The notes below the pieces were generated by a model. It searched no databases. It saw only the letters and a program-made list of their open reading frames with translations, and was not told the origin of the DNA. Source: Bacteroidaceae bacterium (GTDB taxonomy: Bacteria; Bacteroidota; Bacteroidia; Bacteroidales; Bacteroidaceae). Taken from it: DNA of 53,097 nucleotides. Below, piece by piece: positions 10,326-22,292 of the stretch (position 1 is the stretch's first letter; each line of letters opens with the position of its first letter). The position numbers and the translations under genes are program-made. The stretch is from the NCBI GenBank assembly GCA_017483665.1, contig JAFUVM010000078.1, positions 1 through 53,097 of the forward strand, given 5' to 3'.

Positions 10326-12190
10326 GGGTTGTCGTCTTTATTGTCGTTGGTTTTGTCGTCCTTGCCGGTCTCGTTCTCTTTGGCGGCCTCGACATCCTTG
10401 TTTTCTCCTTCGTCCTCCTTGCCTGCCTCAGCATCCTTGTTTCCCTCTATGGTCTCAGGGACTGTCTCCTCCCCCTCGGGGGAGGTTGGGAGGGGGCTTG
10501 AGGTTTGGTCTTGGGCGGGACTTATCCCTCTCTGCTTCTTGATGTCGCTGAGCCTCTGCTTGGGCGCAGCATGGCGCACGCTCTCCTTCAGCTCGCTGCC
10601 GGCCTTCTTGGGGCGCCACTCGAAGATGTCGTCCTTGTTGAGCGGACGTATGTAGTCGAACCATGCGAAGTTCTGCAGGTAGAGCATGTTCTGCGGGATG
10701 AGCGGGATGGGGTACATGGTGCCTGTGGCGGCAGGCATCCAGATGCGGTCCACCTTTCTGTCCGTCAGGAACATCTTTAGCAAAGTGGTCTCCGTATGGT
10801 TCATCTCCACCATGATGCTGTCTTCGTCGAAGGGATAGTAGTTGACGAAGACATTGCCCTCGGAGGTGGACAGATACATCTCCCCGTTCTTGAAGTAGGA
10901 ATGCATCTCGTGTCCTGCCACTTGGTTGTAGTGCGTGTCGTCGAGCCGTTCCACCGAAAGCGCCTGCCGCAGCACCCGGGTGCTGTCGATGGTGCTGTCG
11001 TTGAAGAAGATCTGTATCTCTTCGCCCAGCTGCTGCTGTCCGGCTTGCCAGAGGATAGGGTCGCGGTACATGACGAGGATGCTGTCGCGTGTGTCGTAGA
11101 CCATCGAGTCGCACACCGCCTGGAGGTCGCGGCGGAAGGCTCGCATGTGGTGGTAGGCATGTACGACGCGGTAGGTGGAGTCCGTGTCGAGGTTGAAGGT
11201 GAAGACCTTGAACGTGTCGGCATGGGCGTACATCGTGTCCTTCTGGCTGTAGTCGATGGAGACGGCACGGTCGGTCGTCATGACGTATTCGGTGCTGTCC
11301 TCGTAGTAGCAGTACTCGCCGGTGAACATGTTCTTGTTGACGGCATCGGAGTAGACCACGTTGCCGAAGGCCTCGGCCGTGGACTTGTCGTTGTTCCACA
11401 CCACGCTGTCGCCCACGAGCCGCTTGCCGTTGTTGGTCAGAATGCTGCGGTCCAGCAGATGCGAGTGCTTCGTCTGCGTGTAGTAGTAGCCCAGCTCGGA
11501 ATAGATGTGGTTCTCGCCGTTCTCGATGTTGGAGGGGCCTACGATGTGCGCTATGGCCGTCAGCGTGTTGTAGTGCAGCGTGTCGGAGATAAGCACCGTC
11601 TCAGGCTTGGCAGGAGGCGCGGGGTTGACCAGCCGGACATTGTAGTTGAAGACGGATTCGCGTGTGGCCGGGCTGTATTCGCCCCAGTCGCTGGTCAGCT
11701 CGTTGTCTTGGTCCAGGAGCCGTCCGCCCTCGAAGAAGTATCCGAGGTCGTAGAGGCGGTCGTAGTCGAGGCTGTCCGTGTAGATGGTCGTGGTGCCGTG
11801 CTCGAGCACGACATCATAGCGGGCCCGTGCCAGCTGGTCGAGGCCGTTGTAGTAGAGCACTTCGCTGTGGAGCAGGAGCGTGTCGCCCTGGTTCAGGAGG
11901 ACATGCCCGAAGGCATCAAGGGAGTTCGTGGATTCGTAGAAGAGCGCGCTGTCGCAGTAGAGCAGGGCGCCGTCGTGGCTGAATTGTACGTTGCCCACCA
12001 GGAATTGTGCCGTGCGATGCTTCCGCTCGTCGAAGAAGAGGCGGTCGGCATGCAGCAAGTGCACCTTGCTGTCGGACGGCGGCCTGTTCTTGTCGGTCCG
12101 ACGCTGGGGCGTTACTGCCATAAGCAGGCAAAGGCCAAAGAACAGTGACGCACAGAGGATGTATAGCCGCTGACCTTTCACTTTACCCAA
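10322..12190 (-). CDS. OstA/LptA-like envelope protein
   Basis: The 622-residue protein begins with one N-terminal membrane segment or uncleaved signal (about residues 8-26) and then has a long beta-repeat region of the OstA-like type, with SKVHLLHADRLFFDERKHR and later 'YxTxxxxGNV' style repeats. Proteins of this fold carry lipopolysaccharide across the periplasm, so a role in LPS transport is inferred. The first 13 bases overlap the end of the surA-like gene, indicating coupled translation. The C-terminal 70 residues are low-complexity and acidic and include SSPLPTSPEGEETVPE, which is the translation of a palindromic repeat. The tail is unlikely to be needed for the core function. Confidence 0.85.
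   Translation of the reverse strand: MGKVKGQRLYILCASLFFGLCLLMAVTPQRRTDKNRPPSDSKVHLLHADRLFFDERKHRTAQFLVGNVQFSHDGALLYCDSALFYESTNSLDAFGHVLLNQGDTLLLHSEVLYYNGLDQLARARYDVVLEHGTTTIYTDSLDYDRLYDLGYFFEGGRLLDQDNELTSDWGEYSPATRESVFNYNVRLVNPAPPAKPETVLISDTLHYNTLTAIAHIVGPSNIENGENHIYSELGYYYTQTKHSHLLDRSILTNNGKRLVGDSVVWNNDKSTAEAFGNVVYSDAVNKNMFTGEYCYYEDSTEYVMTTDRAVSIDYSQKDTMYAHADTFKVFTFNLDTDSTYRVVHAYHHMRAFRRDLQAVCDSMVYDTRDSILVMYRDPILWQAGQQQLGEEIQIFFNDSTIDSTRVLRQALSVERLDDTHYNQVAGHEMHSYFKNGEMYLSTSEGNVFVNYYPFDEDSIMVEMNHTETTLLKMFLTDRKVDRIWMPAATGTMYPIPLIPQNMLYLQNFAWFDYIRPLNKDDIFEWRPKKAGSELKESVRHAAPKQRLSDIKKQRGISPAQDQTSSPLPTSPEGEETVPETIEGNKDAEAGKEDEGENKDVEAAKENETGKDDKTNDNKDDNP
10468..10495. repeat. Palindromic repeat (family A) inside the OstA-like gene
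   Basis: CCTCCCCC at 10468-10475 and GGGGGAGG at 10478-10485 form an 8-bp stem, followed by TTGGGAGGGGGC. It is read in frame by the OstA-like gene and yields the SSPLPTSPEGEE peptide in its acidic tail. Confidence 0.7.
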
Positions 12191-13530
12191 CCGTCATATT
12201 GAAAATCGCAGTTCCGCCAGTCCGGATTGATGCGAATGTATGTGCTCTGTTGCTTCTCCTTTATCCATTTCCGAATTGCCTCCTCACCTTTTTTCTGCTT
12301 CACGACGTTGTTCAGCACCTGGAAGTCTTCGGTGACGCTTGCTCGGTGTGTCGTGGTACGGTTCTTGAGGCGGGCGATGGCGCAGATGGTCATGCCCCTC
12401 TTGTTGAGCATTGTGAAGGGCTTCGAAATCTCGCCGACCTCCAGGGGGTCGACCACACGGGCCAGCTCGGGCGAGAGGGCGGAGAGCTCGCTCATTTCGA
12501 AGCGAGTGGTGGTCTCGCCCGTCTCCTTCAGGTTGGACATGATGCCGCGGTTGTTGCGTGTGTCCTTGTCGTCCGAAGCATAGCGAACGGCATCCTCGAA
12601 GGAAATCTTTTCGCTCTTGATGTCCTTGGTGATGGAGTCCAGGATGACCAGAGCGCTGTCGATGTCGGCCTGTGCCACCTCGGGGCGCTTCAGGATGTGG
12701 CGGCACTTCACCTTGTCGCCGCGCTTGTCGATGAGCTGTATGATGTGGAAGCCAAATTCGCTCTGTGCAATTTTGCTCACCTTCTTGGGGTCCGTAAGGC
12801 TGAAAGCTACGTTGGCAAAGCCCGGGTCGAGCTCGCCTTTACCCATGTAGGGCATCTCGCCGCCTTGACGTGCCGACCCCGGGTCTTCGCTGTAGAGGCG
12901 AGCCAGGGTGGAGAAAGAAGTCGTGCCGCTGTTGACACGCTCGGCATAGTCGCGTAGCAGGGCCTTGACGCGGTCTATCTCGGCCTGCGGGATGCGCGGC
13001 TGCAGCACGAGCAGCTGCACCTCCACCTGTGTGGGGATGAGCGGCAGGCTGTCCTCGGGCAGGTCCTTGAAGTAGCGGCGTACCTCGGCGGGCGTCACCT
13101 TGATGCTGGATGTGAGCTGTTCGCGCATACGCATTGCCGTGGCTTCGTTCCTGTACTGTTCGAAGAGTTCCTCGCGTATCTGCACCATAGGCATCTTCAT
13201 GTACTCCTCGAGCTTCTCCTTCGAGCCAGCCACCATAATCTTCTGATTGATGTCGTTCTCGACAAATTGGTTGACGTCGGCATCGGTCACGTTGATGCTG
13301 TCGATGATGGCCTGGTGCAGGAAGAGCTTCTGTATGGCCAGCTGTTCGGGTATGACACAGTAGGGGTTGCCTTTGATTTGCGAGCCGTAGTCCAGGCGGC
13401 GCTTCTCGATGTCGGAACGCAGAATGGCCTCGTCGCCCACAATCCAGACAACTTCGTCGATGACATTCTTCTGTGCCACGGAGAGCAGGCTGCAGAGGAC
13501 TGAAACCAGGCAGAGTGCGTATCGTTTCAT
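12178..13530 (-). CDS. surA: SurA-like periplasmic peptidyl-prolyl isomerase
   Basis: This 450-residue protein has a cleavable signal peptide (about residues 1-19) and SurA-type architecture: an N-terminal chaperone segment (DEAILRSDIEKRR) and two parvulin-like domains at about 170-270 and 275-380. The first has the conserved ARLYSEDPGSARQGGEMPYM and FGFHIIQLIDKRGDKV. SurA escorts unfolded outer-membrane proteins through the periplasm. It lies 12 bases after a second parvulin gene and overlaps the OstA-like gene, so these envelope genes form one unit. The symbol is given by family; the second domain is more diverged than the first. Confidence 0.88.
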   Translation of the reverse strand: MKRYALCLVSVLCSLLSVAQKNVIDEVVWIVGDEAILRSDIEKRRLDYGSQIKGNPYCVIPEQLAIQKLFLHQAIIDSINVTDADVNQFVENDINQKIMVAGSKEKLEEYMKMPMVQIREELFEQYRNEATAMRMREQLTSSIKVTPAEVRRYFKDLPEDSLPLIPTQVEVQLLVLQPRIPQAEIDRVKALLRDYAERVNSGTTSFSTLARLYSEDPGSARQGGEMPYMGKGELDPGFANVAFSLTDPKKVSKIAQSEFGFHIIQLIDKRGDKVKCRHILKRPEVAQADIDSALVILDSITKDIKSEKISFEDAVRYASDDKDTRNNRGIMSNLKETGETTTRFEMSELSALSPELARVVDPLEVGEISKPFTMLNKRGMTICAIARLKNRTTTHRASVTEDFQVLNNVVKQKKGEEAIRKWIKEKQQSTYIRINPDWRNCDFQYDGWVK

Positions 13531-13542
13531 GTTTTGTCCGGC

Positions 13543-14967
13543 TTAATGATTGTTGACGGTCTTGAGGACTTCCTCGTCTATCTCGAAGGAATAGCGTTTG
13601 CGCAGTTCTGCCACGAACTCATCCTCCTTGAGGCGCTGGTAATCGCTCACGACCTGACTGCTGACGTCGGTCCACTGTGCGGGACCCTTCTTGAGAACCT
13701 TGCCGAAGACGCCGACGTTCGGGAAGCCTTTCACGGGCTTCAGATCGGCATCCTTCACCTTGAAGGCCAGACGGTCTACGTTGGAGTTGTCGCCCTTCTT
13801 GAAGACACGGCGCTCCACGCGCACCATGATGCTGTCCTTGTTGAACGTCTCGCGGATGGCTCCCATCCACTTGTCCTGCGGCAGCTTCTTGACGAGCTTC
13901 TGCACGGCCTTGATGTCGGCTTCGTTCTTGCAGTAGTAGACCATGCCGCTGTAGTGCGGCTCGTCCCAAGCGTACTGCTTCTTGTTCTTCTTGAAGTAGT
14001 TCTGCAGTGCCAATGTGTCTTTGGCGGCAGGTTCCCATATCTTGCTGTTGCATTCCTCGAAGAGGAGGAGTCCGTCGTGGTACTCCTGCACGAGATACTT
14101 CAGTTCGCTGTCCTTGGCGCAGAACTCCTCGGTCTTTTCGTCGAGGATCTGTTCCACGGTCTTCGGTTCCTCGCCTTGGCTGGCGAGCGAGTCGAGGACC
14201 TGCTGTGCAAGCTGCTGCTCGATGCCCTGGCTGTCGAGGTACTTCATGATCATGTCGTGCAGTTCCTCGTAGGTTTCAAGGTCTTTCTTGCCGATGAGCT
14301 TGATGATGTCGTAGCCGATGGGCATAAGGAAGGGTTCGCTTATCTCGTTCACGTCGAGAGCGTATGCGACGTCCTCGAACTCCTTCATCACCTGGTTGGG
14401 ACCGATCCAGGGCAGCATGCCGCCGCGTCCTACCGAACCCGGGTCCTGCGATACCTGCTTGGCAAGTTCGGCAAAGTCGGCGCCGTCCTTCAGGGCCTGG
14501 TAGACAGAGTCGATGGTTGCTTTGGCCTTGACGCGGTCGTCTTCCGATGCATCCTGTGGCAAGCGTATCAGGATGTGAGCTGGCTGCAGGAGTTGCTTTC
14601 CGTCGAGGCGGGCCAGCATGCCGTCGTAGTAGGCGCGGCATTCGCTTTCCTTTGCCCCTTCGGGCACGAGGAGCGGACGTATCTGCTGGTCGCGGTACTG
14701 GCGGAACTCCTTTTGGTAGCTTGAGAGCGTGTCGAGGTGGTCGTCCAGGGCGGCGAGCACCTTGAGCTTATAGTTCACGAAGAGTTGTGCGTACTCCTCG
14801 ACGTTCTTCTTGTCGATGACGCCCTCGGAGTTGTTCTTGTTGTAGTTGTACTCGAATTCGCTGCGTGTGACGGGCACGTCGCCGATGCGCATCACGATGG
14901 GGTCCTCCTGGGCGGCAGCGGTCAGGGTCAGGGCTGACAGCGCAAGGCTGAAAAGTATCTTCTTCAT
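13543..14967 (-). CDS. Exported parvulin-type peptidyl-prolyl isomerase
   Basis: The ATG at 14967 opens a clean signal peptide (MKKILFSLALSALTLTAAAQ) and gives 474 residues; the longer open frame upstream only reads through a 9-bp repeat and the end of guaB. An N-terminal SurA-like segment (VTRSEFEYNYNKNNSEG) precedes one parvulin domain at about residues 125-225 (AHILIRLP, VSQDPGSVGRGGMLPWIG, IGYDIIKLIGKK). The C-terminal half is diverged. The protein is a likely periplasmic folding catalyst for outer-membrane proteins and acts beside the SurA-like product encoded 12 bases downstream. Two tandem parvulin genes between guaB and the OstA-like gene are a Bacteroidota pattern. Confidence 0.88.
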   Translation of the reverse strand: MKKILFSLALSALTLTAAAQEDPIVMRIGDVPVTRSEFEYNYNKNNSEGVIDKKNVEEYAQLFVNYKLKVLAALDDHLDTLSSYQKEFRQYRDQQIRPLLVPEGAKESECRAYYDGMLARLDGKQLLQPAHILIRLPQDASEDDRVKAKATIDSVYQALKDGADFAELAKQVSQDPGSVGRGGMLPWIGPNQVMKEFEDVAYALDVNEISEPFLMPIGYDIIKLIGKKDLETYEELHDMIMKYLDSQGIEQQLAQQVLDSLASQGEEPKTVEQILDEKTEEFCAKDSELKYLVQEYHDGLLLFEECNSKIWEPAAKDTLALQNYFKKNKKQYAWDEPHYSGMVYYCKNEADIKAVQKLVKKLPQDKWMGAIRETFNKDSIMVRVERRVFKKGDNSNVDRLAFKVKDADLKPVKGFPNVGVFGKVLKKGPAQWTDVSSQVVSDYQRLKEDEFVAELRKRYSFEIDEEVLKTVNNH

Positions 14968-14982
14968 TTGATAGATGTTTTT

Positions 14983-15051
14983 TATAGGTCTTATAGGTCC
15001 TATGGGTCTTATAGGTCCTATGGGTCTTATGGGTCCTATGGGTCTTATGGG
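14983..15051. repeat. 9-bp tandem repeat between guaB and the parvulin gene
   Basis: Seven complete units of TATRGGTCY (TATAGGTCT, TATAGGTCC, TATGGGTCT and so on) run from 14983 to 15045, with a partial eighth. On the minus strand the same 9-mer family occurs again at 35607-35651. Copy number of such arrays may vary between strains. Confidence 0.85.
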
Positions 15052-15053
15052 AT

Positions 15054-18359
<3,306 letters not shown>

Positions 18360-18383
18360 CGTCATAACGAAAAACATACCAGA

Positions 18384-19799
18384 ATGAAAAGAAACATAGA
18401 CAGACGAGACTTCCTCAAAGTCTCAGGCGCCACGGCTGCAACGGCAGCCCTGGCATCGTGCGGCATACAGGGCGGCAGCGCTGACGGCGAGGTCGACTAC
18501 ATGGGACACCACGAAGGCCCCATTCCATCGGATAAAATGACTTATCGCATCAACCCCAAGCAGGGCGACAAGGTCAGTCTGCTGGGCTACGGATGGATGC
18601 GCCTGCCGACCACCAAGAACGGCAGCGCCCGCACACAGGAAAACGCCAATGGCGACGCCCTCGACCAGGAGCAGATTAACCGCCTCTGCAAGTTTGCGCT
18701 CGACCACGGTGTCAACTACTTCGACACATCGCCGGCCTATTGCCGCGGACAAAGTGAGGCCAGCCTGGGCATCGCCTTGGAAGCCAGCGGCTACAAGCGC
18801 AGCGACTACTTCATTGCTACGAAGCTCTCCAACTTCTCGCCCTCGCAGTATGACTTCGAGGAGGGCAAGGCCATCTTCGAGCGCAGCCTGCAGTACCTGA
18901 AGACCGACTACATCGACTACCTCCTCCTGCACAGCATCGGCGGCGGTGGCATGGGGCCCGTGCACCAGCGCTTCCTCGACAACGGTCTGCTCGACTGGCT
19001 CATGGAGCAGCGCGAAGCAGGCCGCATCCGCAACCTCGGCTTCTCGTTCCACGGCGACGTCGCCGTCTTCGACTGGGCCCTTGCGCACCACGACCAGTAC
19101 CACTGGGACTTTGTGCAGATTCAGGCCAACTACGTCGACTGGAACAACGAGCAGGACAAGGGGCGCTCCGGCAAGTATCTCTACGATGAACTGGTGAAGC
19201 GTAACATTCCCGTCGTTATCATGGAACCGCTGCTCGGCGGACGTCTCTCGAAGGTGCCCGACCATGTCGTGGCGCACTTCAAGCAGCGCAAGCCGGAGGA
19301 CAGCGTGGCTTCATGGGCTTTCCGCTACATCGGCTCCAAACCCGCAGTGCTGACCGTGCTGAGCGGCATGACCTACATGGAGCATCTTGAGGACAACCTG
19401 CGCACATACGCCCCGCTCGAACCCCTCACCGAAGAGGAGCAGGACTGGCTGGAGAACGAGACGGCGACACTCATCAAGAGCTATCCCACCATCGACTGCA
19501 ACGACTGCAAATACTGCATGCCGTGCCCCTACGGACTCGACATACCGGCCATCTTCGTACATTATAATAAATGTGTGAACCAGGGCAACGTCCCCGAGAG
19601 CCAGCAGGCTGAGAACTACCAGAAGGCACGCCGCGCCTTCCTCGTCGGCTACGACCGCAGTGTGCCCCGCCTCCGTCAGGCCAACCACTGCATACAGTGC
19701 CGCGAATGCGTCAGCCACTGCCCGCAGCAGATCGACATCCCGCGCGAACTGCAACGCGTGGACAACTTCGTCGAGAAGCTCAAGCAAGGCACGCTCTGA
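18384..19799 (+). CDS. Tat-exported aldo/keto reductase with Fe-S tail
   Basis: The N-terminus carries a twin-arginine motif (RRDFLK, residues 7-12) and a lipobox ending at Cys26 (LASC), so this 471-residue protein is a predicted Tat lipoprotein. The aldo/keto reductase barrel shows GYGWMRLPT, YFDTSPAYCRGQSE (about residue 112, catalytic Asp), ATKLS (Lys) and LLLHSIGGGG (His). The C-terminal part holds cysteine clusters CNDCKYCMPCPYG (about 372-384) and CIQCRECVSHCPQQ (about 435-449), which fit a 4Fe-4S ferredoxin domain. An exported reductase cannot use cytosolic NADPH easily, so electrons probably come from the polyferredoxin upstream. The substrate is unknown. Confidence 0.85.
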   Translation: MKRNIDRRDFLKVSGATAATAALASCGIQGGSADGEVDYMGHHEGPIPSDKMTYRINPKQGDKVSLLGYGWMRLPTTKNGSARTQENANGDALDQEQINRLCKFALDHGVNYFDTSPAYCRGQSEASLGIALEASGYKRSDYFIATKLSNFSPSQYDFEEGKAIFERSLQYLKTDYIDYLLLHSIGGGGMGPVHQRFLDNGLLDWLMEQREAGRIRNLGFSFHGDVAVFDWALAHHDQYHWDFVQIQANYVDWNNEQDKGRSGKYLYDELVKRNIPVVIMEPLLGGRLSKVPDHVVAHFKQRKPEDSVASWAFRYIGSKPAVLTVLSGMTYMEHLEDNLRTYAPLEPLTEEEQDWLENETATLIKSYPTIDCNDCKYCMPCPYGLDIPAIFVHYNKCVNQGNVPESQQAENYQKARRAFLVGYDRSVPRLRQANHCIQCRECVSHCPQQIDIPRELQRVDNFVEKLKQGTL

Positions 19800-19820
19800 C
19801 GGACGCCGCACACCCCTCTC

Positions 19821-19865
19821 GCAGAAGCGCCAGGCCCTTCCAAAATAAGAGCCTGGCGCTTCTGC
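19821..19865. terminator. Perfect 15-bp hairpin between convergent genes
   Basis: GCAGAAGCGCCAGGC at 19821-19835 pairs perfectly with GCCTGGCGCTTCTGC at 19851-19865 over a 15-base loop. It lies between the aldo/keto reductase gene and the convergent GH92 gene, where a two-way terminator is expected, but no T-tract follows. Its right arm is the first unit of the 22-bp array. Confidence 0.5.
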
Positions 19866-19954
19866 AATAAGAGCCTTGCGCTTCCGAAATAAGCACAGGG
19901 CGCTTCCGGAATAAGCGCACGCCGTGTCGGAAACAAGGGCGTGGGCTGTTACTT
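19845..19954. repeat. 22-bp tandem repeat array, five units
   Basis: Units of exactly 22 bases start at 19845, 19867, 19889, 19911 and 19933 with the pattern ATAAG....GCGCTTCYGRA; the later units are diverged. On the opposite strand they match the arrays at 6899-6964 and 40300-40431. The last unit touches the end of the GH92 gene at 19949. Confidence 0.8.
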
Positions 19955-22189
19955 TTTCTCGCTCATGGTGAAGTCGAGTGTGCCGCCTTCGGTGAGCTGG
20001 CGGTGCGTGAGCTTCCAGTCCGTTATCTTCTGTCCGTTCAGCTTCACACCCTTCACGTAGATGGCCTTGTCCGACTTGCGCGGTGCGTTGATGACGAGGT
20101 CCTTGCCGCCAGGCATGTGCAGCACGGCACGGCGGAACAGCGGCGTGCCGATGACGAACTCAGCCGAACCGGCATTGAAGGGGTAGAATCCCAGCGAGGA
20201 GAAAATGTACCAGGCCGACATCTGGCCGCAGTCGTCGTTGCCCGCATAGCCGCAGGGCGTGGCGTTGTAGAACGTGCTGCGCACCTGTTCCACAAGTTCC
20301 TGCGTGCGCCAGGGCTGGCCCGCGAAGTTATAGAGGTACACGGTGTGGTGGCTCGGCTCGTTGCCGTGGGCATATTGTCCGATGAAACCGCTGGCATTGC
20401 CGTTCACCTCGCCGCTCGTTTCGGTCAGTGTGAAGTTTTTGTTAAGTTTCTCGATGAAGGGCTTCACACCGCCGAAAAGGTCGATGAGTCCTTGCGGATT
20501 CTGCGGCACGAACCACATGTACTGCCATGCGTTGCCCTCCACGAAGCATGGATTCTCGTAGCTCAGGGGGTCGAAGGGCTCTATCCAAGCCCCCTTGTCG
20601 TCCTTCGGCTGGAAGAAACCTGTGGCCGGATTGAACAGGTTGCGATAGTATTCGCTGCGCTTGCTGAAGCGTTCAAAATCGCCCGTTTTACCGAGCTTTT
20701 TAGCCACAGCTGCTACGCACCAGTCGTCGAAGGCCTGCTCCATCGTGATGCTCACGCTGGTGTTCTGTCTGTTCTGCGGCATGTAGCCGAACTCCTCCCA
20801 CACCTCGAAGGGACTGTTGGGGTGCGTGCGTGTACTGCTCTCCACCATGGCCCGGTAGGCACGCTCCACGTCGAGGCCCGGCAGCTCGCTGAGGATGGCG
20901 TCGGCCACGACGGGGATGGCATGGTTGCCTATCATGCAGTAGTTGTCCTGACCCCACAGGTCCCAGATGGGCAGGTAGCCGTAGGTCTCGTGGTGCAGCA
21001 CCATGTCGCGGACGAACTGCACGGCGGTGTTGGGGTAGAGGAGCGTGTAGAGTGGATGGGCGGCGCGGAAGGTGTCCCACAGACTGAACGTGCTGTGGTA
21101 GGCCTGTCCCTTTGGCATCTGTTTGATTTCGAAGTTGGTGTCCATGTAGCGGCCATCCACGTCGCTGACCGTGTTGGGCTGCATCAGTACGTGGTAAAGG
21201 CCGGTGTAGAAGATGGTCTTCTGCTCGTCGGTGCCCTCGATGTCGATGGTGGAGAGTTCCTTCTCCCAGGCATCGTGCGCAGCCTTCGTGTAGTAGCCGA
21301 AGTCCCACGACTGCGCCTCAGCCTGCATGTTGCGGCGGGCTCCGTCGTTGTCAACGGCCGAGATGGCAACCTTCACCATCACTTCCTTGCCCTTCGATGC
21401 GTCGAAACGGAGCGCAGCCCGCAGCGTCTTGCCGTTCACCACGTCGCTGCCGCCGGCATTGCGCCCACCGTCCATCAGGATGCGGCTTGCTATGGGGCGC
21501 GAGAACTCGGCCCGGAAGTACACTTTGCGCAGCTTGGCCCAGCCCGTCACGACGCGGAAGCCTTCGATGGTCCTGTCGTCAATCACGCGTATCTGGCTCT
21601 GGATGATTTGGTAGGCACGCCGTCCGGAGTAGTAGGCATCGCCCCGCCACGTCATTCGGTCCAAGTCGAGGATAATGTTTTGCTCCATTCCATCGGGAAA
21701 AACGTACTTGTGGATGCCCGCATGTACGGTAGCCGACAGCTCGACGTGAATGTTTTCGCCGCCCAGCAGGTCTACCGAGTAGAATCCCGGCGCGGCGCTC
21801 TCCCTGTCGTGCTTGAAGGGCAGGGCAAAGATGCCTTTGCGCAGCACTTCGGGCGTGACGCGCTTGACGGTCGGCATCAGCGAGATGTCGATGAGGTCGG
21901 TGCAGCCCGTGCCGCTGAGGTGCGTGTGCGTGAAACCGAAGATGGAGTCGCGGTTGTAGTCGTAGCCGCAGCAGGGGTCCCACGTGACGTACTGCTCTGT
22001 CTCGGGAGCCAGCTGCACCATGCCCTGTGGCATCGTGGGGCCTGGGAAGGTGCTGCCGCTCAGGGCGCCCGTGTCGTCGGTCTGAGTCCCTATGAAGGGA
22101 TTGACGTACTTCGTGTAGTCTGCTGCCATACAGCCCAGGCAGAAACAGGCTGTGAGGCATACCAATGCTATTCGTTTTGGGTAGAACAT
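19949..22189 (-). CDS. GH92 family alpha-mannosidase, exported
   Basis: The 746-residue protein starts with a signal peptide with a lipobox-like LGCMA, so it may be a lipoprotein. The opening YVNPFIGTQTDDTGALSG, then GFTHTHLSGTGC, QYAHGNEPSHH and GNDDCGQMSAWYIFSSLGFY are hallmarks of glycoside hydrolase family 92, calcium-dependent exo-acting alpha-mannosidases that trim N-glycans or mannans. The paired glutamate/aspartate region near GNEPSHH and GNDDCGQM fits the known catalytic pocket. Most such enzymes are periplasmic or on the surface. No SusC/SusD pair adjoins it, so it is a lone gene here. Linkage specificity cannot be read from the sequence. Confidence 0.93.
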   Translation of the reverse strand: MFYPKRIALVCLTACFCLGCMAADYTKYVNPFIGTQTDDTGALSGSTFPGPTMPQGMVQLAPETEQYVTWDPCCGYDYNRDSIFGFTHTHLSGTGCTDLIDISLMPTVKRVTPEVLRKGIFALPFKHDRESAAPGFYSVDLLGGENIHVELSATVHAGIHKYVFPDGMEQNIILDLDRMTWRGDAYYSGRRAYQIIQSQIRVIDDRTIEGFRVVTGWAKLRKVYFRAEFSRPIASRILMDGGRNAGGSDVVNGKTLRAALRFDASKGKEVMVKVAISAVDNDGARRNMQAEAQSWDFGYYTKAAHDAWEKELSTIDIEGTDEQKTIFYTGLYHVLMQPNTVSDVDGRYMDTNFEIKQMPKGQAYHSTFSLWDTFRAAHPLYTLLYPNTAVQFVRDMVLHHETYGYLPIWDLWGQDNYCMIGNHAIPVVADAILSELPGLDVERAYRAMVESSTRTHPNSPFEVWEEFGYMPQNRQNTSVSITMEQAFDDWCVAAVAKKLGKTGDFERFSKRSEYYRNLFNPATGFFQPKDDKGAWIEPFDPLSYENPCFVEGNAWQYMWFVPQNPQGLIDLFGGVKPFIEKLNKNFTLTETSGEVNGNASGFIGQYAHGNEPSHHTVYLYNFAGQPWRTQELVEQVRSTFYNATPCGYAGNDDCGQMSAWYIFSSLGFYPFNAGSAEFVIGTPLFRRAVLHMPGGKDLVINAPRKSDKAIYVKGVKLNGQKITDWKLTHRQLTEGGTLDFTMSEKK

Positions 22190-22253
22190 GTTAAATAAGT
22201 TTTAATGTTTGTGCAAAGTTCGGGAAATCTTTTGTTTTTTGCAAAGAATTGTA

Positions 22254-22261
22254 TACTTTTG
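22254..22261 (+). promoter_or_regulatory. Bacteroidota -7 box before the small exported protein gene
   Basis: TACTTTTG matches TAnnTTTG; TTTTTTG at 22235-22241 lies at a plausible -33 distance. The transcript would begin about 25 bases before the ATG at 22293. Confidence 0.55.
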
Positions 22262-22292
22262 TGGCGAAAAACGATAAACACATTATATTAAA

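Noticed and set aside
19845-19954. Possible CRISPR array
   Set aside because: The 22-base units follow each other directly without spacers, the units vary, and no cas gene is near. The same holds for 40300-40431.
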